Assembly (NCBI GenBank): GCA_029706075.1
Contig: JAINUG010000014.1
Location: forward strand, 3,108,501 to 3,172,500
Reading direction: 5' to 3'
DNA: 64,000 bases
Source: Aldrovandia affinis
Taxonomy: Eukaryota > Chordata > Actinopteri > Notacanthiformes > Halosauridae
The position numbers and the translations under genes are program-made. Every line of letters starts with the position of its first letter. The stretch's first letter is position 1. The notes under the pieces were generated by a model that searched no databases, was not told the DNA's origin, and saw only the letters and a list, made by a program, of their open reading frames with translations. Positions 53,306-64,000 of this stretch are shown in pieces.

Positions 53306-54845
53306 TTGCCACTTGGTCCCGGCTGCTGTGCAGAGGTTGATGGAACAGAAGGTGTTCTGGAACATGACAAAGCCAGGGCATGAAATTCAATTAGGAAAGG
53401 GCCTGCTCGCGATTTCACAGCCTTCACAGCACAGAAAAGCTTTTGAATTTATTGGTACCTCTATTTACGAGCCATCTAAGCACTGCCCTCATTAGCAGAC
53501 GCCCGTCCCCCCTTCTGCCCCCATCTCCCCGGTCCTCCCTTCTTTCTTCAATTGAAATCCCTCGTTCTTTTCTCAGTCCTTCTCAGAAAGTATATCGCTG
53601 TGGGGCCAGCATTATGGCTTTAGCCTGTGAGCAGGCTCCTAACACACTGACTGCTCTCTTGTTCGGTGTTACCCTCGGAGGCTGTGCGCACGATACTACT
53701 GTGAACTCCGCACCAAGCAAAAAAAGCAGTTTTGTAGTCAGCAGGGTGAGCATTTAGGACGGCGAAACTCCTGTTTAATTTCAAAGCCATTAGATTTCCG
53801 ACTGCGGCCGCAGTCCCGTTTCCATTGTGTTTCGCCTTAGCTTCACCTGTGCCATTCCGACCCAATACGTGCAACAATTCTGATTGATATTGGTGATGCA
53901 GGCTTGTTGTTGTAGGGTGGTCGAGCCTCACCTAGAGTTGAACTTTCTGGGGACAGCCCGTGGCTGCTTACACCAGATTTGTATTTAAATAAACCATTCG
54001 GGGGATCACTCCCACAAATGTCTGCTTTTGATTTCTTGCTTATGATTGGGGGGGGAGTTGGTGTTTTTCCTGGTTTGGAGGGACCGCAACAAAAGCGATT
54101 GCAGTAAATTATGGTTATAGATCTGTCATAGGGAGGTCAGATGTTTGTTTATTTATCCCGTGTGAATAACTGGTGATATGTGAACCAGGCTGAGCTACTG
54201 TATCTAGCTTGGAGTAAAGAGCTAAGTTAAGTTAAGTTAAGACACTTCTGTGTTTGTACACAGGATAGCCATGCTTACCTTGATTCTTAACCACAAACAT
54301 TTGTGCCTTAACCACAAACATTTACTAACATAAGCTAGCAGCTTACAGAAAACACACAGCCTGCCACTGAATAAGAACATGGATGGGGGTTGACCAAGAA
54401 GGCTGTGTGCACAGAGAGAAGACGGACACGATGCCAGCAGTTAGGTCACACATACATATATACCTGGCAAACCCAAAGTCGCTGTCATCACTGTTAGTCA
54501 CAGGTTTTGCTGTGATTATCATTTTCATGATTATATTTTGCACTATCGTGTAAAGTTATGGATGCCGTGATTGGTCTGGTCTGGTAATATGACAGGTATC
54601 TATCTGGGCATCTATTTAAATATACATTTTTATCATTACATTACAGTGCTTCAGTGCTTCCCCCTCCCATTCATATAGTGTGTGTGGGTCAAATAGATAA
54701 ACTCATGAGAGTAACCCCATGACACCTATAGGGCATTTGTCACTATAAGCCTTAAAGCCCACTCCGGGAAGAGGGAAGGGTCCGAGCCGTGCCGCTTTCG
54801 ATCTTTGCGTGCCTTACAATGCCTTCATGTGAGTAAGTGAAGCTT
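53306..54845. other. Non-coding, no gene seen
   Basis: 53380-53470 and 53600-53900 are non-repetitive and conserved-looking. A TTAAG-type short repeat lies near 54222-54240. No exon supported. Confidence 0.45.
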
Positions 54846-55078
54846 TACATTTTACATTTACATTTTAACCATTTAGCAGACGCTCTTATCCAGAGCGACT
54901 TACACAGTTTACATTTCTTTACATACAATCTATTTATACAGCTGGATATTTTACTGAAGCAATTCAGGTTAAGTACCTTGCTCAAGGGTACAAGAGCAGC
55001 GCCCTGCCTGTGAATTGAACCTGCAACCTCTGAGTTACAAGCCCAGCTCCCTAACCATTACACTACACTGCCAACTTT
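54846..55078 (-). repeat. SINE, family B, best copy
   Basis: Minus strand: GGCAGTGTAGTGTAATGGTTAG (A-box region), GAGGTTGCAGGTTCAATTC (B box), a body with CCTTGAGCAAGGTACTTAAC, and the tail GTAAGTCGCTCTGGATAAGA with GCGTCTGCTAAATGG. About 230 bp. Confidence 0.85.
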
Positions 55079-56450
55079 GCTCCGATAGGTTGGTGCCTGA
55101 TCCTCCAGCCAGTGAGAACCAAGCAGGCTAGAGAGCGTGAGGTAGTGGCAGGGTGGGGCAGGGTGGGGCAGCGTGTAAACCGGGCCACAGGTAGAAGAGA
55201 CCCTCTCAGCTCATACAGGTGCACTTTCTATTTTATTGAATCTTTTCAAGGATCTACCTCCCACATTGAGTAACGATAACCTCATGCCTGTACACCCCCC
55301 ACCCCCAAAAACCCCAGCACCCCCTACCCCATCTGCTCTGGATGTGTTCCACCCCCTGTTCTCTCGTGTAAATGGCCCCCAACTCTACCCGTCCCACCAT
55401 GCATACAGCTGCTCCCGTCCCGCACAGAGAAGGACCTTTCTCTCCCCCTGCCCCGCCCCACCCACCCAGACACCCCCTCTTCCCTAACAGATGATTTCCT
55501 CTCCGCGCGGCCCCTAATTCCAGTGAGCAGTGGCGTGAGGAGGGGCCCAGATGAAAGTGGGATTAGCATGGCAATGAGTCTGTGTCTAAAAATGAAAAAG
55601 AGAGAGAGAGAGAGGGTGGGGGAGACATAGACTGAGAGAGAATGAGAGAGAGAGAAAAAGAGAGGGCAAGAGATGAAGGAAGGAGTGAGAGATGGGGGGG
55701 TAGAGAGAAAGAGAGAAAGAGAGTGGAGGATAAAGAGAGAGAAGGGGAGAATAAATGGTCATTGTCTCTCTGTACCCTTATAGCACACATTACACATTAT
55801 TGTAGCTGGAAATGAACTCCAATGATTCACAATTTGAATTTGAACCTGAACTTGAGGAAAGGGCACAGCCATGTTGTTTCCTGCACACTCAAAGGCATCC
55901 CAGCACAAACTTATTTGCTTTATCCACTTCAGGCCCTCTGTCATGACGAAGTCCTTACACCCCCACATAGAGTTTCAGAGAGCCCCCCCCCCACCATGCT
56001 TTGAGTCTCAGATCTGGGTTCTATACTGTACCGCACTCTGCCCAAAACCAGTCAGTTCTCCCTAACGGGCGTTTACAGATTTTCACATCTCACCCCGGCC
56101 CCACCCCTGACCATCCCACAGAACAGAATGCAAAGGAAAGGGTCCGAGCTGGAACGGGACGGAACGATGTAGCGTCAGAATGGAACATGTTTTGTTGCCT
56201 TGGCACCATCTATCCATTGGAAGGCAGTGTCAAGTCTGACTTGGGGTAGGGGTGGGGGGTGCAATGCATGACTGTGTAACACACAGCACAGCACAGGAAA
56301 GGGAACATTGTGATCATGAAAGTGCACGTGTGTTTAATGGCATGAGATGATGTGCCACTCATTGAGTAAATATTACGGATATTTAAATTAGGTTCCAAGT
56401 GTGGTGTGTAGGACAAAGAAGTGTACGTTACCACAGACCAGTATGTGTGC
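55079..56450. other. Non-coding, GA-rich patch
   Basis: 55590-55755 is a degenerate GA repeat. 55490-55585 looks like a conserved-element candidate (CCCCTAATTCCAGTGAGCAG). No exon supported. Confidence 0.45.
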
Positions 56451-56454
56451 ATGT

Positions 56455-56590
56455 CTGTGTATGTGCATCTGTGTAGTTGTGCATGCACATATGTGTGTGT
56501 GTGTATGTGCACGTGTTTGCATCTGTGTGTTTGTGTATGCACATATGTGTGTGTGTGTGTGTGTGTGCATCTGTGTGTTTGTGTAAGCAC

Positions 56591-56626
<36 letters not shown>

Positions 56627-56667
56627 CTGTGTATGTAGACAAATGTGAATCTGTATGTTTGTGCATA

Positions 56668-56750
<83 letters not shown>
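56455..56750. repeat. Compound GT and (GA)n microsatellite
   Basis: GT-rich units with GCACATATGTGTGTGT, switching at about 56680 into an uninterrupted GA run to 56748. Confidence 0.93.
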
Positions 56751-56751
<1 letters not shown>

Positions 56752-57222
56752 GCAGTGAGAGGGATGTAGTTGGGACTGACAAATGAGTGTGTTTTTGTAA
56801 AGACCCATGAAGACCCTACTTTCGCCCGCCTCAATGAAAATGAATTGGTCCACGGTTACCCCCCCTTTGTTGTCAGGGGCCACTGGGTAACTGATGACTG
56901 GGAAGTAATTAGGCCGGGCTTGGATGTTAGCAGGTACTGGCAGCTGTCCTTTGTGCGGGCCATAATGTTGGGTGTGTGTGGAGGGTGAAGGGAGGGGGAT
57001 TGTGTATGCAGGGGGTCAGACTTGCCCATCTGTTTGCCTGCACACCCCCCCAACCCACCCCCCTCTACACACACACACACACACACATCCAGCCATTGAT
57101 CTAGCCTTAAGTCAGCTAAACCTGAGACGGGCCAGAGCTGTTTCTAGTTCAGGCATGATTCCACAAGGGATGGAACTGCAGAAAGTCCTGTAGTCTCACG
57201 TGATCGCTAATTGATCTGGTCC
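56751..57222. other. Non-coding; candidate conserved element at 56820-56960
   Basis: 56820-56960 has AATGAAAATGAATTGGTCCA and GAAGTAATTAGGCCGGG in a non-repetitive context. A short CA run lies at 57066-57087. Confidence 0.4.
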
Positions 57223-57800
57223 TTAGGAGCACTGGCTAGTCTGGCTGAATGTCTTCTGTAGGGGGTTCAACATCAGGGACTGCAACAATTCTACGCACAA
57301 ATCCCACCCCCCAGATGAAATTAGAGAACTTCTGAGCTGGATTTGGCCCAGCTCCTGGCCTGGTTCCTGGCCCGGTTCTGACAGATCCTTCTTCTCTGTT
57401 TCCCAAACCCCGCTGCCTGGATGGAGAAGACCTGTCCCTCCGTGATGATGGGGCAGAGGGTGGCGCAGCATTTCATTAAGCGTTGGCTCTTGCTGCAGCG
57501 ATGTGCCCCCATGGTTTGGAACATAATCCTGACCTCGCGGGTGCTGACTGTAGCCTGCAGGTCTGGGCATAACCGCCCGTAGTGTCGCCCAGGGAGAGAG
57601 GGATTAAGTCAGCGGGATACTCCTCACCTCATCGCACAAAAGTGACTCCTCTGGTCATTCGGACGCCCGCGGTCTGCCTGCGTCAGCTGCGCGTGATGTT
57701 CCTCCACCGCAATGACTGCGCACTTCAGCTGGTTGACCGCGGCGCACTGAGGACAGGCAGCTGGCTGCACGTGTTTCGGACTGCACGCATCTTAGCCTGC
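57223..57800 (-). other. Possible minus-strand exons of an unrecognised transcript
   Basis: A block at 57628-57746 (119 nt) is bounded on the minus strand by CTGTCCTCAG and GATGAG|GTGAGGA and has an open frame containing VNQLKCAVIAVEEHHAQLTQ. A second stretch downstream, around 57321-57560, has an open frame with GAHRCSKSQRLMKCCATL after an acceptor-like CCAGACCTGCAG. Neither matches a family I know, and their phases do not join cleanly in the frames shown. They may be chance or part of a non-coding RNA. Confidence 0.2.
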
Positions 57801-58420
57801 ACCCGCGCAAATTTGAAGGAGAGACCACGAGAGTAGAGTTACGAGACTGGCCTGCAAATGCAACTGGGCATACCAAACGGGGTGGGGGAGAAGAAGAAAA
57901 ACAAATAGGAGGAAGCAACAGATGTTGAAAAGAGAGAGAGATGGATCCAGAGAAGACTGCAGTGAAGGTGGGCTCTTGGGGCCTGTTGCTCGGGGTCGTG
58001 TGGGAAAGGATACTGTCTGCATCTGTCACTTGCACACACACCTCTCTCCTGGAGGCATTTCCACCCACCAATCAAAACAATTGTCACTCACTTGTCACAT
58101 CCTCCGTGAGTCATCCACTGAATCCATCATGCTCACTCAAAAAACGTTCAAATGCTTTACAGTAATACCTCTGTACAGATGTAGGTTTTATATATTAGAC
58201 TTTAAATATTATATGCGATATATGACTATCATGGTTATGGATAAGGAAGGACCTTTTTCCCCCAACCCCGTTCAACCCCACCCTACTTCCTCCTCCCTCA
58301 GTTGTCAGCTGAGCTGACCAGGCAGAATTAAACAGATATCTTCTCTTTTTTATAGGTTGATAAATGGATTCCTTTCATCCCTTTGTGTCGTGTGCATAAG
58401 TGTGTGAGATTGCAGGCATT
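57801..58420. other. Non-coding, no gene seen
   Basis: No repeat or exon recognised. Confidence 0.5.
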
Positions 58421-58836
58421 TGAGTTTTTGTGTGTGTGTGTCTGTGTGTGTGTGTGTGTGATTTTGTGTATGCATGTATGTGAGTGTGTAAGTGTGTGTG
58501 CTTGTGTGTGTGAGAGAGAGAATGTACTGAGTATTGATAATTAAATGGAAAGAGGATTACTGATTCATACATTGTAATTAAGGCTCACCTTTGACTCCCA
58601 AATAAACCTTCACTACTTGAGGACAAGTAGTTCCATTCACAAACTTCTGTATCTCAGCTGGGTCTGTTCATTAGAGGAAAAACAAAGGAAATATAGATTT
58701 TGAGTGACGTAATACAAGGATAGGCTGGTCTGTCCACTCCCCCTCCACTTGTGCCTGCATCCATGGTAACACACTCACACACTCACACATTCATATACAG
58801 TATATGCATACACAAAAGCACACACTGGCACATGTG

Positions 58837-58900
<64 letters not shown>
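58421..58900. repeat. GT and CA microsatellites
   Basis: GT runs at 58427-58515 and a long CA run at 58840-58898, with unrecognised sequence between. Confidence 0.88.
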
Positions 58901-58904
<4 letters not shown>

Positions 58905-60105
58905 GATGATTAAAAAATACATTAAAAATAATAAATACAAATAAAAAATAATATATATAATAAAAATATGAATATTCACGTAACACAAAATAAAAACATA
59001 TTTTAAAATAAATACAATTAAAATAAAATGCATTTATTTATTTTAAACCTTTTCAGATCGTTTTTTCTTTATTTTTAAATCCGTATGAATGCTTTTGGGT
59101 TGTTGTTTTTTTAACCCGGTTTTGCCACAGAACATTTTAGTTTTGACAAAATACGGCTCTGAAGGTGCCCTTTGGAGTTACACAAAAAGCAAAGGGCCAT
59201 GTTTAAATAACGGCCGTCGCCCACCACCGTCTTTAAGACGAGAGACCGCAGCCTGGCTCGGGCAGCGAAGTGCGGTGACATGAATCCTCCTCCACGAGGC
59301 CGCGAGTGGTTAACACAGTGAGTAAGACAAACCCCCCACCCTCCCTCTCTCCCCTTTCTGTCCGGCCACAGGTGAACGGGTATTAAAGAGTAGATTAGGC
59401 ATCCAGATCGGGTGATCAGTGCTGTCCCTGTCCTCTGTGCCCGGGCGATCTCAGATAAAGAAGCCTCAGATGACTGGCCAGTTGATGGACGAGGTGCTAT
59501 TAGGTGGGATGTGGGCGGGAGATGATCAGGGCTGATTAGATACTCCCTTTCAGCTGACACACCTGTGGAGGAGACCTATCCCCACCCCCCCAACAAATGG
59601 CGACAAAGGTCCAGTGTCGTTGCCCATGGTGGCCATGCCGGTTCCATCTTTTTTCGGCCACTGGGAGAATGAATGGGACTACAGACAATGGTGGAAAAGA
59701 CCTGGAGGGGTCAGAGGTCACTCAGGGGTCATTGTGCCTGCAGGGGGGCAGAGATATGGCCAGAGTCCTCAGGTGGGGCTGTGGGCATCACTAGATGCAG
59801 GGGTCAGGGGAGAGGGTGGGATCCAGGGGTGGGGCTGGGGAGAGGGTGAAGCAAATGTTTTTAAGCACACAGCTGGCCAAGTCTTCTCTTCTCCACCTAC
59901 CATAGTGCCAATGAAACCTGGACTTCATTGTATGTTCTCGTTTTCAGTTATGAGGCCATTTTATCATTCCTGCTCATCGTTGGTCTGTTTTTATCTTTCA
60001 TATCATGACGCTCAGTTTGCTGAGAGAGTGTTTGAGTGCTCCCAAATAAAACAGCATACGGAGCCATGCTGCCTTTCCAGCCAGACAGTCTTCTGAACCA
60101 CTACT
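58901..60105. other. Non-coding, no gene seen
   Basis: 58905-59060 is very AT-rich (AATAAATA-like). 59200-59330 has several CpGs. No exon supported. Confidence 0.5.
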
Positions 60106-60107
60106 TT

Positions 60108-60379
60108 GTGTGCATGCGTGTGTGTGTGTGTGTGTGTGTTGTGTGCATGTGTGTGTGTGTGTGTGTGTGTGTGTGAGTGTGTGTGTGTGTGTGTGTGTCG
60201 GTGCTGTGTGTGTGTGTGTGGGCGGTGGTGTGTGTGTGTTGTGCATGCATGCAAATGTTTTTCTGTCTGTCCTGTGTGTATGTACTGTATGTGTATACTA
60301 ATTTTATTTGTGCTTCTGTCTTTTGGTCGATTCTGTATTTGTATGCACTGAAACTGTCCTATGTCTATCTGTGTGTGTG

Positions 60380-60414
<35 letters not shown>

Positions 60415-60420
60415 TAGTTG
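60108..60420. repeat. (GT)n array and (CTGT)n run
   Basis: GT-rich at 60108-60245; tetranucleotide CTGT at about 60380-60414. Confidence 0.92.
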
Positions 60421-61233
60421 ACTGGTTCCATGTGTGCGAGTCTGTCTATCTGTCCAGTGTGTGCGTTCATTCCGTGTGTGTTCCCTTTCCTGTGGGTAGG
60501 TCTGTCTGTCCTTTTGTTCATAAACAAACATATTAAACCCCTTCACAGATTGTTCTCCCATTCATCACCGTATGACAATCACATTAACGAGAACTCGCCT
60601 TTCATCAGTCAACTGATTAACATCTTAATATCACCCTCTTTGTTTTGTCAACCAACCCCGCATATGCAAACACACAGACATTGTTTCCCCCTGCTGAATC
60701 AAACACAAAGAAATTGAATAATTGTCTTTAAAATAATCATCAAGGTGTTACTGAAAAGAAAAAGAATATAAAGTACACAACCAGGTTTGCATATACAGAG
60801 CGGGGAAACAAACAAGAAAACAATAAACCATCAATAAAAAAATAAAAAATTTAAATAAGCAAGAAGGCATTAATGTATCAAGGTAACAGCAAGCGTGAAA
60901 CATTTATTCACCTGAACAAAAAAATTAATTACTTTTTTTTTTTTTGGCAGTTTTTTTTGTGTTCACAGCGCTGGCATGAATTGCCTTTAGAAATGTTTCG
61001 CTTTTCAGGCCTTGTGTGTGTGTGCGCGCGCCCGAGCGCGCGTGTCTAACAATTGAGGCGACAGAAATTTGAAGGGATTGTCATTTTAATGAGCATGATT
61101 GATTGCGGAGGTTAGGCAGAGCGGTTAATTGTTTGCGCTCTTCGCCTCCCCTCAACATAAGGGGCGAAGGAGAGAGCGGGCCTCGGGGTAACAGGGAAAG
61201 GGCCCTTGTGTCGGCCTCGACTTGTGTCAGTCC
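60421..61233. other. Non-coding; candidate conserved element at 61040-61195
   Basis: 61019-61044 is an alternating GT/GC run. It is followed by non-repetitive sequence with TTTTAATGAGCATGATTGATT and GCGGTTAATTG. No exon supported. Confidence 0.4.
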
Positions 61234-62094
61234 CAGGGCCGTATCTAGGCATAGGCAAACTAGGCACGTGCCTTGTGTCTAATTGCCACAGGGGGGCCCA
61301 GACAGAGGGATTAAAAAATATATATATTAAAGTATTAAATATTTCTTTTAAATTTAAATATTTTAAAATATTTTCAGATAAAATTAGTCTTCCTTACAAA
61401 AGTTAATTCAATGGGCATCCGAGAAGTGTGTGCAGCCACAGAACATCTGAAAGAAATATACCCACATGACCTTGAGAATGACTTTACAGAGGAGTTTTGT
61501 CAGTTCAACTCAATGGTAAAGGGTGAACAAACAGTGATGGGCATGTATAAGAAGCTCAGAGAGCTAGGCCTGGGTGATGCATTCCCCAATGTGGAAATAT
61601 GCCTTCGCATGTATCTGGCATTACCAATTGCAAATTGCTCTGGAGAAAGGACGTTTTCTTTATTGAAACGCATTAAAACGTACCTGAGATCAACAGTGAA
61701 GGAAAATAAACTGAAGGTGTTTGCATTGTTGGTGATTGAGAACAAATGTATAATTTCCCTGGATTATGATGAAAGTCAGGAGAAAGCATCTGTAAAGGTG
61801 AGCAGACTTTCCATTTAAATACCTAACTATGAATAAGTAAAGACAAACAAAATACAATCAAATGTAAAATGCAACTAAACAAATGAAACGTAATGGCCTA
61901 TACTCCTACATATGAGTATCAAATTGCATATAAATACCTAAATATAAATAAGCTACAACAAAGTAAAATATATATACCTACCTAAACGAATAATAATAAT
62001 AATAATAATAATGATATGTGGCAGTTAAAAGGTTGTTGCGTTAGGAAAAAAATTGTTTTTGCCTCGTGTAGTCTATCCATTTAATCCAGCCCTG
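61234..62094 (+). mobile_element. Internally deleted hAT transposon (861 bp)
   Basis: Begins CAGGGCCGTATCTAGGCATA and ends CCAGCCCTG, flanked by 8-bp sites GTCAGTCC and TTCAGTCC (seven of eight match). It keeps the 3' end of a transposase gene (61411-61818) but lacks the catalytic part, so it could only move with help. Its left end is close to that of the MITE at 12266. Confidence 0.82.
61411..61818 (+). pseudogene. hAT transposase C-terminal fragment (135 aa)
   Basis: The open frame encodes the C-terminal dimerisation domain of hAT transposases. Its hallmark is NVEICLRMYLALPIANCSGE, followed by RTFSLLKRIKTYLRSTV and LKVFALLVIEN. The protein resembles the ZMYM1-like or TTF-type hAT proteins common in fish. 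The RNase-H-like catalytic core that should precede it is absent, so the first ATG is an artefact of the deletion. Confidence 0.85.
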
Positions 62095-63009
62095 TTCAGT
62101 CCAATCCCCTTCTTTTAGCCCATGCACTGTGCCCGCGTCTTCCATTCCCCATGATCTTGTGAAGAGAACCTTTTAGGCATTCAAAAAGCCCCTTCTCAGC
62201 GAGATAGAACAAGGTCGCACCATATGTCCTTGGGAAGGCGGAGACAAGGGAAGAAATATGTTCGTTCTCAAAGAACAAACTCAAAAACACCTTACTCACA
62301 CTCAAGTTTCTTGACCAAGATGTTTTGGTGAGATTGGGATGTGATCGACAGCCTCTGCAGTAGGCATTGGCTAAAATGAAGGGTTTTTTTTCTGTGAATT
62401 TTGCTAAAATATAGGAATCATTCACGCGTTCTCAAAAAAGATGTTATTATTATCGTTCAGGCTATACAATGATGCGGCCTGATATCAGAGGTTGAAATGA
62501 GGTAAACACAGATATATGTATTTTCTCTTTTCATCAGAGAAACAATGAACTGACGGATGCAAACTTAGTTTTTCTTTGAGGCTTCAAAAGCATCAAGGGT
62601 TATATAACAGCTTCAAATAACAGTTTTTTATTTGACTTAGTTTTGACTCCCATTATCTAACCCCACAGCTTTCAAAGGGAGATACGTGAACGCAAACCTG
62701 TCTGTCAATTAAGTTTAATTGGTTGTTTGTTTAATTGTTCTAGGATAGTCCCGATATTTTTTAACTGAACAACAAGCTAATCAATAAAACTGAATAACAA
62801 TTACTTTTGCAGTACTTGAAGCAGAAAAGAAATGTTTTATCAAACACGTGGTCAGGACAAACTGCACACACCTGTCATGTAATGTCAAACACAAATCCAT
62901 ATTTAATTAACGGCTCAATCACGCCTAATTAATTGAAAGCCCTGCTGCTAGAACACAGAGTATGCCCCCAGGAGAAATGCTGAAAAACCTTCAATAAGGG
63001 TACATTACA
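62095..63009. other. Non-coding, no gene seen
   Basis: No recognisable element. Minus-strand frames at 62096-62425 match nothing known. Confidence 0.5.
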
Positions 63010-64000
63010 TCTGTAGACTTCCCTCCAAAATCATTCACACCCTTGTTAAAGATGAGCAAATAAAGCTGTATAAAATAAACAATACAAGAAATCAGCTATA
63101 TTTTATTCTCAAACAAATGGGGAAATTATATTATTTTATAATTAATACAATAAAATGCTAAATACTATATTTATACAAAAATCTAGGAAAAAAAAAGAAT
63201 GTTCTTCCAAAATATTCCCCTGTGTCCTTTGTGCATCCTCCCCTTGCAAGGATAATGTATTCTATAGTATTTCATCAGATTGGGGAACATATTGGGGGGA
63301 TCTTTGAACATTCCACCATATAGAATCTTTCATGATCCTTCAGATCCTTCGGTCTGCGCTTGTGTACTGCCCTCTTCAATTAAAAACAACAAACATTCAA
63401 TCTGGTTCAAGTCTGGAGACTTACATGGCCAGTTAGTAATCAGTAGTCAGTCAGTTAGTCATTTCTTGGTTGACTTTGAGGTATGCTTGGGATCATTGCC
63501 ATTATTAAGACACTTTATGTTGGTATTTACTTTATTTTGGCAGCTACCTGTTTGATGTTCTTTTCAACATAAGCGTTCCTGGTGGGCATGGACAAAAATC
63601 TCAATTTTGGTCTCATCGGACCATAACACCTGGTTGCTATCGGAGTTCCAATGCTATTTACCAAACTCCAGATGCTTATTTTTGCCCTCAAAGGAGCCTT
63701 TTTTCTGACAAGCCCTCCAAAAAGCCTATTGGCATGGAGGGGGCATTTGATGATAAATATGGAGACTTTGTGTCCCCAACATGCAGCCATGTTTTTGTAT
63801 ATCTCCAACTGTAGCCCTTGGATTTTTATTTACCTCCCAAACTATCTGCCTCACGGAGTGTGGGGCCAAGATGCCTGTGCGTCCTCTACCATGCAGGTTT
63901 ACCACTAGCTTGGTCACAGCGTCTAGCTTATGTTGACCAATGGTTCCAATGTGTGGTCCTTGGCCTGTAGATCATGACTAGTTTATGCCTTGAGAGAGCT
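63010..64000 (-). pseudogene. Decayed Tc1/mariner element, running off the window
   Basis: The left part, CCTCCAAAATCATTCACACC and AAAGATGAGCAAATAAAGCT, is the same lineage as the remnant at 15851. Minus-strand frames give transposase pieces: TKLVVNLHGRGRTGILAPHS and VRQIVWEVNKNPRATVGDIQ (helix-turn-helix region), and the reversed WSDET region near 63600. Frames are broken. The right terminal repeat lies beyond 64000. Confidence 0.82.

Overview
The window is nuclear DNA from a vertebrate, almost certainly a ray-finned fish. It has one intron-split vertebrate gene, long (CA)n, (GT)n, (CT)n and (GA)n arrays, tRNA-derived SINEs with the usual fish 3' tail, and many Tc1/mariner and hAT transposons. 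I cannot name the species. There is no operon, CRISPR array or other microbial feature.

The gene is abl1, the Abelson non-receptor tyrosine kinase, on the minus strand between 18355 (start codon of exon 1a) and 1679 (stop). All eleven coding exons of the 1a isoform can be placed by splice site and reading phase. They sum to 3204 nt, or 1067 codons plus stop, with every junction in phase. They encode the cap, SH3, SH2, kinase, a long proline-rich and basic tail, and the C-terminal F-actin-binding domain. The closing residues, the KKKKK nuclear signal and the exon 1a N-terminus identify abl1 rather than abl2. Exon 1b, the myristoylated alternative start, was not found. If it lies further upstream, everything from about 18.4 to 64 kb is the long first intron of that isoform; otherwise it is intergenic.

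Region by region: 1-1678 is the 3' UTR and flank. 1679-18355 is abl1, with introns holding a solo LTR, SINEs, a hAT MITE with a perfect 8-bp target duplication, a hAT-like MITE carrying a nested SINE, Tc1 debris and a large GA array. The intron after exon 3 holds a 75-bp tandem repeat copied from the end of exon 3 and its splice donor. 18.4-29.4 kb is non-coding with several SINEs. 30-31 kb has two adjoining Tc1 remnants. 36.9-37.3 kb is a Tigger-like MITE. 40.5-42 kb is a 5'-truncated LINE inside a GT array. 49.6-51.2 kb is a complete Tc1 element with an intact transposase. 61.2-62.1 kb is an internally deleted hAT element. 63.0-64.0 kb is a decayed Tc1 running off the window edge. Between the repeats from 43.9 to 61.2 kb lie non-repetitive, AT-core stretches that look like candidate conserved non-coding elements.

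The observation most worth following is the exon-3-derived minisatellite (13150-13500). It lies directly downstream of the true exon 3 donor and carries three decoy donors. The GT of each decoy sits inside a 9-bp hairpin stem that the authentic donor lacks.
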